Source: Limnohabitans sp. MMS-10A-192 (GTDB taxonomy: Bacteria > Pseudomonadota > Gammaproteobacteria > Burkholderiales > Burkholderiaceae_C). From it: a DNA stretch of 64,000 nt. The notes under the pieces were generated by a model. The model searched no databases. It was not told the origin of the DNA and worked only from the letters and a program-made list of their open reading frames with translations. Where the stretch lies: NCBI RefSeq assembly GCF_003063335.1, contig NZ_NERX01000004.1:62001-126000 (forward strand), given 5' to 3'. Position numbers and translations under genes: made by a program. Positions 27,785-36,652 of this stretch are shown one piece after another. Numbering within the stretch: the first letter of the stretch is position 1; each line of letters begins with the position of its first letter.

Positions 27785-27943
27785 TGGATCCCGGATCCAG
27801 TCCGGGATGACTGGCCATCGGGTTTTGCCGCGTGAAGGACCTGCCACCGTGTTGGTCACACCGGGCGAAGGCCAGGTGTGCAAGCTGAACCATCCACCGT
27901 GTTTGTCACCCCGGGCGAAGACCCGGGGTCCAGGCTGAACCAT
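27785..27943. repeat. Family A hairpin plus two 50-bp direct repeats upstream of msrA
   Basis: TGGATCCCGGATCCAGTCCG then GGATGACTGG (27,785-27,814) is a Family A half. Next come two imperfect 50-bp direct repeats, 27,844-27,893 and 27,894-27,943, both starting CCACCGTGTT and ending GCTGAACCAT, with the hairpin core CCCCGGGCGAAGACCCGGGG in the second. They end 12 bases before the msrA start, so they fall within its leader. Confidence 0.75.
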
Positions 27944-27955
27944 CAAGGAAAAAAC

Positions 27956-28489
27956 ATGACTGCAACATTGGTTTTGGGCGGCGGCTGCTTTTGGTGCACC
28001 GAGGCGGTGTACGTCAAGGTGCGCGGCGTGAGCGACGTCGAGTCGGGTTACTGCAATGGACAGACGCTGGCGCCCACTTACGAGCAGGTCTGCACAGGCC
28101 GCACCGGCCACAACGAGGTGGTCAAGCTGGTGTATGACCCGACGGAAATCAGCACGCGCGAGCTACTGGAAATCTTTTTTGTCATCCACGATCCGACCAC
28201 GCTGAACCGCCAAGGCAACGATGTGGGCACGCAATACCGCAGCGGCATTTACTTCACCACGCCCGAGCAAGCCGAGGTGGCTCTGGCCATGATCGCCGAG
28301 CTGAATGCGGCGCAAGCCTTTGGCCGACCCCTCGTGACCGAGGTCGAGCCGCTGGCCAACTACAGCGCGGCCGAGGACTACCACCAGGACTTCTTCGAGC
28401 GCAACCCCTACCAAGGCTATTGCATGGCCGTGGCCGCGCCCAAGGTGGCCAAGTTCCGCCAGACCTTTGCGCAATGGGTTCGGGCATAA
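27956..28489 (+). CDS. msrA: Peptide-methionine (S)-S-oxide reductase MsrA
   Basis: A 177-residue MsrA that reduces the S-epimer of methionine sulfoxide in proteins. The active site GGGCFWCTEAVY is at the N terminus with the catalytic Cys at about residue 12; DPTTLNRQGNDVGTQYRS and the E-DYHQDFFERNPYQGYC end are typical. The GCFWC loop and the C-terminal YC give two recycling cysteines. There is no signal peptide, so it is cytoplasmic. An AAGGAAAAAAC stretch precedes ATG 27956. Confidence 0.95.
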   Translation: MTATLVLGGGCFWCTEAVYVKVRGVSDVESGYCNGQTLAPTYEQVCTGRTGHNEVVKLVYDPTEISTRELLEIFFVIHDPTTLNRQGNDVGTQYRSGIYFTTPEQAEVALAMIAELNAAQAFGRPLVTEVEPLANYSAAEDYHQDFFERNPYQGYCMAVAAPKVAKFRQTFAQWVRA

Positions 28490-28552
28490 AATCAGCGTCC
28501 CTCTCGTCAAGTCAGACAGCTCAGGCTGTTTGAATTGTTGATCGTCACCCTC

Positions 28553-28918
28553 ATGATTTACCGCTTGTTTCGCAGCCGATTTGTCCTGCCCCTTTGGCTG
28601 GTCGCGGCTTTGCTGTGGGCGCCGATTTGGGGGCAGTGGCACGGCATTGCGCACCAGGTTCAGCAAGCGGTCTCAGCGGCCGAACAGGTCTCGGATTCGG
28701 CCACTTCGCTGGCACACGACAGTGAGGGCCATGCCATCGGCTCGGCGCTGTGTCAGGTGCTGGACCATCTGGGGCACGTGAGTGCACTGGCCGTCTGGCC
28801 TGTTCAGATCTTGCTGCAAAGCCTGCCGCAGGCCGCACTGGCCGGTTTGGGCGGCAAGCCTCTTGGCCTTCAGGTGTGGTGGGCCGCACAGGCCCGAGCA
28901 CCCCCCGTTCAGATCTGA
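28553..28918 (+). CDS. Small membrane protein, DUF2946-like (uncertain)
   Basis: A 121-residue protein with one N-terminal membrane segment (FVLPLWLVAALLWAPIWG), several His residues (WHGIAH, HDSEGHAIGSALCQVLDHLGH) and an end reading ARAPPVQI. The small size, His/Cys pattern and RAPP-type C terminus recall DUF2946 proteins, which often sit near metal-receptor genes. A TTG at 28,535 is an alternative start. It lies 72 bases before a ZnuD-like receptor and probably belongs to the same transcript. Confidence 0.6.
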   Translation: MIYRLFRSRFVLPLWLVAALLWAPIWGQWHGIAHQVQQAVSAAEQVSDSATSLAHDSEGHAIGSALCQVLDHLGHVSALAVWPVQILLQSLPQAALAGLGGKPLGLQVWWAAQARAPPVQI

Positions 28919-28990
28919 TTTTCCAAGCGCTCGTTTGTTCAGCCTCGTTTCGGGTTGAGCAAGCTGTCTTTGGCTTTTCACATCTGAACC

Positions 28991-30985
28991 ATGAACAAAA
29001 TTCCATCCCTTTCTGTGCTGGCCTGCGCCAGCTTGTCTGTCCTGTCTGGCTGGTCTGTGGCCAGCGCACAAACTGCGGGGGGCGAGGTGGTCATCACCGG
29101 CAACCCGCTGGGCCGTGACCAAACCGCCTTGCCCGTCAGCGCCCTCGGGCAAAACGAGCTGATCGAGCGCGGGCAAACCACCTTGGGCGAAACGCTCAAC
29201 GGACTGCCTGGCGTGTCCAGCACCTACTTTGGCCCCAATGCCAGTCGCCCCATCATCCGGGGTCTGGACGGGGACCGCATCCGGGTGCTCAACAACAGCG
29301 CCTCCAGCTTGGATGTGTCGTCCCTGAGCTACGACCATGCGGTGCCGCTGGATGTCTTGTCCACCGAACGCATTGAAGTTTTGCGCGGCGCAGCAGCGTT
29401 GCAGTACGGCGGCAGTGCCGTGGGCGGGGTGGTCAATGTGATCGACAACCGCATCCCGCGCGAAGCCTTGTCAGGGGTATCGGGCAAAGCGCAGGCTCAG
29501 GCCGCCACAGGCAACGACGAACGCAGCGTTGCCGGTTTGGTCGAGGCCGGCAACGACCGCTGGGCGTTGCATGTGGACGGTTTTGACCGGCGCACGGGCG
29601 ATGTGCGCGTGCCCACTGAGCTGGAGTGCACCAAGCCGGGATCGCCTGCCAGTGCTCGGCGCATTTGCAACTCCGCCAGCGAGTCACGCGGTGGAGCCAT
29701 CGGCGCCAGCACATTTTGGGACAACGGTTACCTGGGCGCATCGGTCAATACCTACCAAAGTGATTACGGTACCGTGGCCGAAGATGCGGTGACGATTGGC
29801 ATGAAGACCACCCGTTATGCGCTCGAAGGTCAGGTTCGCAATTTGCCTGGCGTCTGGGACAGCCTGAAGGCCCGACTGAGCCACACCGATTACCGTCACA
29901 CCGAGTTTGAAGGGGCCGAAGCTGGCACCGTGTTTGCCAACCAAGGGCAAGACCTGCGCGTGGAGGCACGGCACCGTCCATTGGCTGGTTGGCAAGGTGT
30001 CCTGGGGGCTCAGGTCGAGTCGAGCCGGTTTTCTGCGGTGGGCACGGAAGCTTTTGCGCCCTTCAGCCAGACACGCAGTCAAGCCCTGTTCGTGCACGAA
30101 GAACGCCCCACCGAATGGGGCCAAATCAATGCCGGAGCGCGTTGGGAGTCGGTGCGTGTCCATTCGCTGGGCAACCCGCAGGTGGATCGGTTTGAAACGG
30201 GCTCGCGCGATTTCCAGCCATGGAGTTTGGCCGCAGGTGCAGCTTTCAAACTCTCTTCCGACTGGCGCTTGACGGGCAATGGCGCCATGACCCAACGTGC
30301 GCCAAAAGACCATGAGCTGTATGCCAATGGCCCGCATGTGGCCACCCACGCCTGGGAAGTGGGTAGCAGTACCTTGGGGCTTGAAAAGTCCAAGAGCTTG
30401 GACCTGGGCCTGCACTGGCAGCAAGGCCACAACCGCATGGCGGTGACCGCATTTGCCAGCCGCTTCAGCCATTACATCGGCTTGATGAGCACGGGCGAGC
30501 TTGAGGACGATCTGCCCGTGCAGCGCTATGAAGGTGTGCGGGCCAGCTTCACGGGGCTTGAGGCCCAAGGCCGTCAGCGCTTGTGGCAGGGGCCGTCAAC
30601 GCTCGATCTGGATTGGCGTGCAGACACCGTGCGTGCGACCAATGACAGCACGGGAGAACCATTGCCGAGAATTGCCCCGCTGCGCCTGGGCTCAACCCTG
30701 GTGTTCTCGCAAGGCCCCTGGAGTGCTCGCTTGGGCGCAGACTGGCATGCCGCGCAAGACCGTGTGCCCAGCGGAAGCCAGGCGACGGGTGCTTACACCT
30801 TGGTTCATGCCAACGTGTCCTACCGCCAGAAGCTTGACCGCACGGTCTTGCAGTGGTTTGCGCGGCTTGACAACCTGACAGACCAATTGGCCTACAGTGC
30901 CAGCTCCATCTTGACCACCACCGCCTTTGGCAAATCGCCCCTGCCAGGGCGAAGCCTCAGGCTGGGTGTGCAAGCCAGCTTTTGA
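28991..30985 (+). CDS. TonB-dependent receptor, ZnuD-like
   Basis: A 664-residue outer-membrane receptor. A signal peptide (LACASLSVLSGWSVASAQ) precedes the plug domain with IIRGLDGDRIRVLNNSASSL, DVSSLSYDHAVPLDVLSTER and IEVLRGAAALQYGGSAVGG, then a 22-strand barrel ending in the terminal Phe motif (SLRLGVQASF). The plug sequence is of the ZnuD zinc-receptor type. The long His-rich extracellular loops seen in some ZnuD proteins are not obvious, so the ligand (zinc, copper or another metal complex) is open. It follows a His-containing small membrane protein. Confidence 0.9.
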   Translation: MNKIPSLSVLACASLSVLSGWSVASAQTAGGEVVITGNPLGRDQTALPVSALGQNELIERGQTTLGETLNGLPGVSSTYFGPNASRPIIRGLDGDRIRVLNNSASSLDVSSLSYDHAVPLDVLSTERIEVLRGAAALQYGGSAVGGVVNVIDNRIPREALSGVSGKAQAQAATGNDERSVAGLVEAGNDRWALHVDGFDRRTGDVRVPTELECTKPGSPASARRICNSASESRGGAIGASTFWDNGYLGASVNTYQSDYGTVAEDAVTIGMKTTRYALEGQVRNLPGVWDSLKARLSHTDYRHTEFEGAEAGTVFANQGQDLRVEARHRPLAGWQGVLGAQVESSRFSAVGTEAFAPFSQTRSQALFVHEERPTEWGQINAGARWESVRVHSLGNPQVDRFETGSRDFQPWSLAAGAAFKLSSDWRLTGNGAMTQRAPKDHELYANGPHVATHAWEVGSSTLGLEKSKSLDLGLHWQQGHNRMAVTAFASRFSHYIGLMSTGELEDDLPVQRYEGVRASFTGLEAQGRQRLWQGPSTLDLDWRADTVRATNDSTGEPLPRIAPLRLGSTLVFSQGPWSARLGADWHAAQDRVPSGSQATGAYTLVHANVSYRQKLDRTVLQWFARLDNLTDQLAYSASSILTTTAFGKSPLPGRSLRLGVQASF

Positions 30986-31053
30986 AGGCTTGGCCGCCGC
31001 GCTACGTGGTATCCGAAGGGGTGAGACCGTGACGGGCCTTGATAATGGGCCGC

Positions 31054-32001
31054 ATGAACCTTGACCACCCCGTTCTTTCGTCGCTGCTGCCCGTGGTCTT
31101 GCTGATCTTCATCGGTTTTGTCTCCGGGCGCGCCAAGCTGGTGCGGCCTGAAGCCGTGCGCGACTTGTCCAACCTGGTGTTTCTGGTGCTCACGCAGGCC
31201 ATGCTGTTTCGCACCATGAGTTCGGTGCACCTGGAGCGCTTGGAGCTGCGCCCGGTGTTCCAGTACTTCGTGGTGGCCGGGGGCTTGTTCTTTGCCATGC
31301 TCTTGGCTTATGGCCGCGATTCACGGGCCTCGGTGCTGGCGCTGGCGGGCATTTTCAGCAACACCTTGATGATCGGCGTGCCCTTGATCGGCTTGGCCTA
31401 CGGGCAAGAAGGCCTGGTCTTGCTGTTCACCTTGATCTCTTTGCACGCGCTGGTGTTGCTGACGCTGGCGACCCTGGTGCTGGAGCTGCAGATGGCGCGC
31501 GAGCAAGCCGCTGAAACGGGCGAACAGCGGCACATGTTGCGGACCGTGTGGCAAGCGGTGCGCAGCGCCATCGTCCACCCGGTGCCCTTGCCCATCTTGG
31601 CGGGTTTGCTGTATGCCCAAACCGATTGGGGGCTGCACCCTGTGGTGGACAAACCCTTGCAGCTGCTGGGCAGTGCCTTTGGCCCGGTGGCCCTGGTGTT
31701 GGTGGGCATCACCTTGTCGCAGACCGCCATCGGTGCGCGCTTGAAGGAAGCCGTTCGCCTGTCGCTGGTCAAGACCGTGGTGCACCCGCTGCTCATGGCG
31801 GCTGTGGGTTGGGCGCTGGGCATGCGCGGCCTGCACCTGTCGGTCATGGTGGTGGTGGCCGCCTTGCCGATCGGTGCCAATGTGTTTTTGTTTTCGCAGC
31901 GTTACCGCAAGGAAGAAGACACCGTCACCGCAGCGGTGGCCGTGTCTACGGCCATGGCGCTGGTCAGCGTGTCGGTGGTGATGGCGGTGCTGCCGACCTG
32001 A
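31054..32001 (+). CDS. AEC (auxin efflux carrier) family transporter
   Basis: A 315-residue membrane protein with about ten helices in two five-helix halves. FSNTLMIGVPLIGLAYGQEG in the first half and LPIGANVFLFSQRYRKEED near the end are typical of the AEC/MdcF-like family, which carries organic acids such as malonate or malate. The substrate here is unknown. ATG 31054 is used; ATG 31045 and TTG 31039 are alternatives. It converges on pdxH across a Family B element. Confidence 0.85.
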   Translation: MNLDHPVLSSLLPVVLLIFIGFVSGRAKLVRPEAVRDLSNLVFLVLTQAMLFRTMSSVHLERLELRPVFQYFVVAGGLFFAMLLAYGRDSRASVLALAGIFSNTLMIGVPLIGLAYGQEGLVLLFTLISLHALVLLTLATLVLELQMAREQAAETGEQRHMLRTVWQAVRSAIVHPVPLPILAGLLYAQTDWGLHPVVDKPLQLLGSAFGPVALVLVGITLSQTAIGARLKEAVRLSLVKTVVHPLLMAAVGWALGMRGLHLSVMVVVAALPIGANVFLFSQRYRKEEDTVTAAVAVSTAMALVSVSVVMAVLPT

Positions 32002-32010
32002 AATTTGGAT

Positions 32011-32045
32011 GTCACTGCGAGGAGCGAAGCGACGCGGCAGTCCAG
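32011..32045. repeat. Family B repeat between convergent genes (AEC/pdxH)
   Basis: GTCACTGCGAGGAGCGAAGC followed by GACGCGGCAGTCCAG. It fills most of the 47-base gap between the two convergent stops. It is the most diverged of the three Family B copies. Confidence 0.6.
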
Positions 32046-32048
32046 TTC

Positions 32049-32681
32049 TCAGGGCGCCAGCCGCTCGCGCAGCCACTGATCACCGTCTTGCGTGTATCGC
32101 AGCCGGTCATGCAATCGGCTCTTGCGTCCTTGCCAGAATTGCCAGCTGTCCGGCACCAAGCGGTAACCGCCCCAGTGCGGCGGGCGAGGGGGTTGGAGCA
32201 TGAATTGCGCCGCGTATTTGGCGGCGTTGGTCACCAGCACGGTCCGGCCTTCGATCACCTGGCTTTGCGGCGACGCCCAGGCCCCGATGCGTGAATCGAG
32301 CGGCCGGCTGTGGAAATAGGCATCGCTTTCTTCGGCTGAGACTTTTTCCACCCGGCCTTCGATGCGCACCACCCGTTCAAGCTCGACCCAGTGAAACTGC
32401 AGCGCCGCAAAGGGGTTGCCCGCCAGCTCGCGGCCCTTTTGGCTTTCGTAGTTGGTGTACCAGACGATGCCGCGCTCGTCGCAGCCCTTGATCAGCACCA
32501 CCCGGGTGCTGGGGCGCAAGTCGCTGCCCACGGTGGCCACGGTCATGGCGTTGGGCTCAGGCACTTCAGAAGCAATGGCTTCTTGCAGCCATTGCTCAAA
32601 TTGTTTCAACGGGTCGGCGTGCGAGGCGTTTTCGTTGAGTTCGGCTTTTTCGTAGCTCTTGCGCAGGTCGGCGATGTTCAT
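32049..32681 (-). CDS. pdxH: Pyridoxamine 5'-phosphate oxidase
   Basis: A 210-residue FMN enzyme that oxidises pyridoxine or pyridoxamine 5'-phosphate to PLP. The N terminus [15 protein letters not shown] and the FMN/PLP contact stretches [56 protein letters not shown] and the C-terminal [11 protein letters not shown] ... WLRERLAP are family signatures. The length matches E. coli PdxH (218). It is cytoplasmic and stands alone between convergent AEC and upstream ChaC-like genes. Confidence 0.96.
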   Translation of the reverse strand: MNIADLRKSYEKAELNENASHADPLKQFEQWLQEAIASEVPEPNAMTVATVGSDLRPSTRVVLIKGCDERGIVWYTNYESQKGRELAGNPFAALQFHWVELERVVRIEGRVEKVSAEESDAYFHSRPLDSRIGAWASPQSQVIEGRTVLVTNAAKYAAQFMLQPPRPPHWGGYRLVPDSWQFWQGRKSRLHDRLRYTQDGDQWLRERLAP

Positions 32682-32746
32682 GGCTTGGAGTATAGGCAGC
32701 CCCTTGGCGCCGCACTTTGTTGCAGGTCATTCAAGGCCGGGAAATG

Positions 32747-33364
32747 TCATTCGGCATGGCGCAACAAGGCGGCCAGAGCCCGGTCTTCGATGCCGTGGGC
32801 CTGCAAGCTGCGGTAGGTTTCCAAGGCATAGTCCAGCGTGGTGCCAAAACGTCCACTGGCTTGCTGAAAAATTTGCCGGTAAGTGTCTGCGGGCAAATCT
32901 CCGGTGAAGCTCGGACTGCTGCGGGGCAAGGTGAAGGCCAGGGCCTTGACGGGACCTTGGGGTGTTGCGCAGGGCAGCCAGCAGGGCGTGTACACATCCA
33001 TGGGCATTTCGCGGGCCCACAGTCGGGTGAGCACTTCGTCGGCCTGCTCTTGGGCCACGCGGTAAACCACCCCTTGGCAGCTGCCGCCGGGCAACAGCGC
33101 AAACACCAGACCCGGACATTGCGGGCTGCCCCGGTTCAGGCGGCTCCACATTTTGAGGGCGCGGTGCCAGCCCCAGACCTGTGTGCGGTGCTGTTCTTGG
33201 GCCTCAAATTCGGGGCGCCACAAGAGCGAGGCGTAGCCAAACACCCACAAGTCCTGACCCTGGGCGCATTGGGCGCGAAAGCGTTGCAATAAGCCGCTTT
33301 GCTGTGCCGTGGTCTCTGGCGGGGTGGGTCGGCCGGTTTCGGCTTGGGTGAAGCTGTCAGTCAT
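32747..33364 (-). CDS. ChaC-type gamma-glutamylcyclotransferase
   Basis: A 205-residue protein of the ChaC family, which cleaves glutathione to 5-oxoproline and Cys-Gly. WVFGYASLLWRPEF is the substrate-binding YGSL-type loop; WGWHRALKMWSRLNRGSP and CQGVVYRVAQEQADEVLTRL match the family. ATG 33364 is chosen; a TTG three codons upstream is also open. It is divergent from a small membrane protein gene with 49 bases between them. Confidence 0.88.
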   Translation of the reverse strand: MTDSFTQAETGRPTPPETTAQQSGLLQRFRAQCAQGQDLWVFGYASLLWRPEFEAQEQHRTQVWGWHRALKMWSRLNRGSPQCPGLVFALLPGGSCQGVVYRVAQEQADEVLTRLWAREMPMDVYTPCWLPCATPQGPVKALAFTLPRSSPSFTGDLPADTYRQIFQQASGRFGTTLDYALETYRSLQAHGIEDRALAALLRHAE

Positions 33365-33413
33365 GTGCAACAAGGCCCCATTACAATCTCGCCACTATTT
33401 TCGGAGAAAACAC

Positions 33414-33629
33414 ATGTCGACCCCTCAAGATGACAATCAACCCGTGGTTTGGGCCGTTCTGGTCGCCGTGATCGTGCTGGCCATTGGCCTGGCCATCGGT
33501 TTCGGTATCGCCAAGAGCAAGAAAGCCGCACCTGCAGCCCCCGTGGCGGCTGCCGCTGCAGCACCTGCCGAGGCCGCTTCAGTCCCTGCATCGGCTGCAC
33601 CAGCCGCTTCTGAAGCTGCGAACAAGTAA
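33414..33629 (+). CDS. Small Ala/Pro-rich single-pass membrane protein
   Basis: A 71-residue protein with a single transmembrane helix (VVWAVLVAVIVLAIGLAIGF, residues about 11-30), a short basic stretch (KSKK) and a low-complexity tail almost entirely of Ala, Pro and Ser ending SEAANK. No family is recognised. A good GGAGAAAA Shine-Dalgarno-like stretch lies before ATG 33414 and a terminator follows at 33,651, so it is a real single-gene transcript. Confidence 0.7.
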   Translation: MSTPQDDNQPVVWAVLVAVIVLAIGLAIGFGIAKSKKAAPAAPVAAAAAAPAEAASVPASAAPAASEAANK

Positions 33630-33650
33630 GCGCTCCAGCTGCAGCGTCAA

Positions 33651-33674
33651 AACCCGCCTCGGCGGGTTTTTTTT
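33651..33674 (+). terminator. Rho-independent terminator
   Basis: AACCCGCC-TC-GGCGGGTT followed by a T run (GGGTTTTTTTT). It lies 22 bases after the small membrane protein gene. Confidence 0.9.
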
Positions 33675-33723
33675 GTGCCTGCAACAGCCTCAAAACAGCC
33701 TGTTGTCGACTTGTACCCTGTCT

Positions 33724-33787
33724 GTAACCGTTCAAACGGCGCAAACCCATTGTTCGCGGTTACCATCGGTGATGTAATTTTGTTACC
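33724..33787. promoter_or_regulatory. GTAAC-rich operator region upstream of edd
   Basis: Three related sites precede edd: GTAACCG (33,724-33,730), CGGTTACC (33,757-33,764, the inverse of the first) and the dyad GTAA-TTTTG-TTAC (33,774-33,786). A further palindrome CCGTT-CA-AACGG overlaps the first at 33,728-33,739. The last dyad resembles HexR-type sites (TGTAAT...ATTACA) that control sugar-acid genes in gammaproteobacteria. The regulator is not in the window. Confidence 0.5.
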
Positions 33788-33809
33788 AAGCCGTTTCTGG
33801 CCCAAGTTC

Positions 33810-35651
33810 ATGACACTTCACCCGATTTTGGCGGCCGTCACGGCCCGCATCACCCAGCGCAGCCGCCCGACCCGCCAGGCTTATTTGCAGCAGGTCGACG
33901 CTGCGGCCAGCAAAAACCCCGGGGCCCAGCGCCTGGGCTGCGCCAATGTGGCCCACGCCTTTGCCGCCATGCCCGAGGGCGACAAGGTCCGCGCCACGGC
34001 GCTGGACAAGATCAAGGTGGTGGCCCCGCGTGCGCCCAACATCGGCATCGTCAACGCTTACAACGACCTGCTGTCGGCCCACGCGCCGCTGCAACACTAT
34101 CCTGACCTGATCAAAGACGAAGCCCGCAAGCAGGGCGCCACCGCCCAGGTGGCCGGGGGCGTGCCCGCCATGTGCGACGGCGTGACCCAGGGCACGCCGG
34201 GCATGGAGCTGAGCTTGTTCAGCCGCGACGTGATCGCCATGGCCACGGCCGTGTCGCTCAGCCACGACGTGTTTGACGCGGCCCTGATGCTGGGCGTGTG
34301 CGACAAGATCGTGCCGGGCCTGCTGATCGGCGCCTTGCAGTTTGGCCATTTGCCCACGGTGTTTGTGCCCGCAGGCCCCATGACCAGCGGCCTGTCCAAC
34401 AATGCCAAATCCAAGGTGCGCGAACAAGCCGCGTTGGGCTTGGTGGGCCGCCCCGAATTGCTCGAAGCCGAGTCGGCCGCCTACCACGGCGAAGGCACCT
34501 GCACCTTTTATGGCACGGCCAACAGCAACCAGATGCTGCTCGAAGCCATGGGTCTGCATGTGCCGGGCACGGCCTTCATCAACCCTGGCGAAGGCGTGCG
34601 CGCTGAGTTGACCCGCGAAGCGGCCCGCACCGTGCTGGCGCTGGTCAAAGACAAAAACTTCACCCCCATTGGCCGCTTGGTCGACGAGCGCTGCATCGTC
34701 AATGCCATGGTGGCCTTGCTGGCCACCGGCGGCTCGACCAACCACCTGATCCACTGGGTGGCGGTGGCGCGTGCGGCGGGCATCGTGATCGACTGGGACG
34801 ACTTCTCGGCCTTGTCGGACGTGGTGCCGCTGCTGACCCGCGTGTACCCGAACGGCAGCGCCGACGTGAACCAGTTTCAAGCTGCAGGTGGCCCGGCTTA
34901 TGTGATCCGTGAGCTGCTCGATGCTGGGCTGATGCATGTCGATGTGCTCACGGTGCGCGCCGGGGGCTTGCGTGAATTCACGCGCATTCCGTCTGCACAA
35001 AATGGCCAACTGGTGTGGCAAGAAGCCGGGGCCAGCCAAGACGACACCGTGGTGCGCCCGGCATCCAGCCCCTTCAGCGTATCGGGTGGCTTGAAACTGC
35101 TGCAAGGCAACCTGGGCCGCAGCGTGATCAAAATCTCTGCCGTGCCCGAAGCCTTTCATGTCATCGAAGCCCCGGCCCGCGTGTTCAATTCGCAAGACGA
35201 ATTGCAGCAAGCCTTCAAAGACGGTGAGCTGGACCGCGATGTTGTCTGCGTGGTGCGCTGGCAAGGCCCGCAAGCCAACGGCATGCCCGAGCTGCACAAA
35301 CTCACACCGCCGCTGGCTGTGCTGCAAGGCAAGGGCTTCAAGGTGGCGCTGGTCACCGATGGCCGCATGAGCGGCGCGTCGGGCAAAGTGCCTGCCGCCA
35401 TTCACGTTTCGCCCGAGGCCGCAGCCGGTGGCCCGTTGGCCAAAGTGCAAGACGGCGATGTGATTCGCCTGGACGGCGTGAACGGCACCTTGCAGGTGCT
35501 GGTGAGCGAGGCCGAATGGGCCGCCCGCCCCGTGGCCCAAATGCCCCCCGAGCTGCGCGCCGCCAACGGCGTGGGCATGGGCCGTGAACTGTTTGCCAAT
35601 ATGCGCCGCAACGCGCTCAAAGCCGAAGAAGGAGCCTGCACATGGCTGTGA
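33810..35651 (+). CDS. edd: Phosphogluconate dehydratase (Entner-Doudoroff)
   Basis: A 613-residue IlvD/Edd-family [4Fe-4S] dehydratase that turns 6-phosphogluconate into KDPG. The cluster cysteines are in [13 protein letters not shown] and [15 protein letters not shown]; the third is in [15 protein letters not shown]. The Edd-type start [28 protein letters not shown] and [10 protein letters not shown] and the C-terminal [20 protein letters not shown] distinguish it from IlvD. The length is typical (about 605). It overlaps eda by 10 bases, so the pair is translationally coupled. Confidence 0.96.
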   Translation: MTLHPILAAVTARITQRSRPTRQAYLQQVDAAASKNPGAQRLGCANVAHAFAAMPEGDKVRATALDKIKVVAPRAPNIGIVNAYNDLLSAHAPLQHYPDLIKDEARKQGATAQVAGGVPAMCDGVTQGTPGMELSLFSRDVIAMATAVSLSHDVFDAALMLGVCDKIVPGLLIGALQFGHLPTVFVPAGPMTSGLSNNAKSKVREQAALGLVGRPELLEAESAAYHGEGTCTFYGTANSNQMLLEAMGLHVPGTAFINPGEGVRAELTREAARTVLALVKDKNFTPIGRLVDERCIVNAMVALLATGGSTNHLIHWVAVARAAGIVIDWDDFSALSDVVPLLTRVYPNGSADVNQFQAAGGPAYVIRELLDAGLMHVDVLTVRAGGLREFTRIPSAQNGQLVWQEAGASQDDTVVRPASSPFSVSGGLKLLQGNLGRSVIKISAVPEAFHVIEAPARVFNSQDELQQAFKDGELDRDVVCVVRWQGPQANGMPELHKLTPPLAVLQGKGFKVALVTDGRMSGASGKVPAAIHVSPEAAAGGPLAKVQDGDVIRLDGVNGTLQVLVSEAEWAARPVAQMPPELRAANGVGMGRELFANMRRNALKAEEGACTWL

Positions 35652-36289
35652 ATCTGAGTGGAAATTTGACCGCCCTGCAAGTGATGCAGGACGCCCCCGT
35701 GATCCCCGTGATCGTGCTGACCGACGTGGCCCATGCCGTGCCCATGGCGCGTGCGCTGGTGGCAGGCGGTATTCGCATGTTGGAGGTGACCCTGCGCACC
35801 CCGCAGGCGCTGGCGTGCATGGAAGCCATTGCCAACGAGGTTGAAGGTGCGGTGGTGGGTGCTGGCACGGTGCGCAGCGCCGCCGATGCGGCAGCTGCTG
35901 CCAAAGCCGGTGCCCGTTTTGCGGTGAGCCCCGGTTACACCAAGACAGTCGGCCAGGCTTGCCGTGACCACGGTTTGTCATTGCTGCCCGGCGTGGCCAC
36001 CGGCAGCGAAATCATGATGGCCCAAGAAGACGGCTACACAGAGCTCAAATTCTTCCCGGCCATGCAGGCGGGCGGCCCCAACATGCTCAAGGCCTGGAGC
36101 GGTCCGTTTTTTGATGTGAAGTTCTGCCCCACGGGCGGCGTCACGCCGGGCAATGCCGCTGAGTTTTTGAGCTTGCCCAACGTGGCCTGCGTGGGCGGCT
36201 CATGGCTGGTGCCTGCCGATGCACTGGCCCAAGGCGACTGGGCTCGCATCGAAAAGTTGGCACGCGAAGCCAGTCAGCTGCCGCGCTGA
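35642..36289 (+). CDS. eda: KDPG aldolase Eda
   Basis: A 215-residue class I aldolase that splits 2-keto-3-deoxy-6-phosphogluconate into pyruvate and glyceraldehyde 3-phosphate. The catalytic Glu is in [11 protein letters not shown] and the Schiff-base Lys in [19 protein letters not shown] and [12 protein letters not shown] are also conserved. It is encoded within the edd 3' end (ATG 35642) and forms the Entner-Doudoroff operon. It can also serve KDPG made by the KdgK-type kinase at 49,737. Confidence 0.96.
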   Translation: MAVNLSGNLTALQVMQDAPVIPVIVLTDVAHAVPMARALVAGGIRMLEVTLRTPQALACMEAIANEVEGAVVGAGTVRSAADAAAAAKAGARFAVSPGYTKTVGQACRDHGLSLLPGVATGSEIMMAQEDGYTELKFFPAMQAGGPNMLKAWSGPFFDVKFCPTGGVTPGNAAEFLSLPNVACVGGSWLVPADALAQGDWARIEKLAREASQLPR

Positions 36290-36333
36290 ACTGACCGATG
36301 GTCCTGCGCGGCAGTTTGAAACCTGATTGATTT

Positions 36334-36630
36334 GTCATACCCGACTTGATCGGGTATCCATGGCAGTCGAAGGCATGGACCCCCGATCAAGTCGGGGGTG
36401 ACAGAGAGTGACATCGTGTGACAGCAGGCGACAGCGAGTGACAGTAGGTGACATCCGATGAATGTGTCATGACCGGCCCCATATGTCATACCCGACTTGA
36501 TCGGGTATCCATGGCAGTCGAAGGCATGGACCCCCGATCAAGTCGGGGGTGACAGTGGGTGATCAAGTCGGGGGTGACAGTGGGTGATCAAGTCGGGGTT
36601 GACAGTAGGTGAACAGGTCGAAGGGGACAT
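36334..36630. repeat. Family A repeat array: two identical 71-bp copies and two tandem arrays
   Basis: This fills most of the 363-base gap between eda and gloA. Two 71-bp copies (36,334-36,404 and 36,485-36,555) are identical; each has hairpins CCCGACTTGATCGGG and CCCCCGATCAAGTCGGGGG around ATCCATGGCAGTCGAAGGCA. Between them are six 10-bp units of GTGACAnnnn (36,398-36,457). After the second copy are three 25-bp units (36,556-36,580, 36,581-36,605, 36,606-36,630), the second one mismatch from the first and the third decayed. No gene is seen. Confidence 0.9.
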
Positions 36631-36652
36631 TGGCTGAACGGGGCCTGCCGCT

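Noticed and set aside
33783-35981. A 732-codon open frame on the minus strand
   Set aside because: It is the antisense of edd-eda. It has no family features and the sense genes are unambiguous.
36398-36457. Regular 10-bp spaced repeats as a possible CRISPR array
   Set aside because: Units of 10 bp without unique spacers of 30 or so bases and without cas genes do not fit a CRISPR; it is a simple tandem array.
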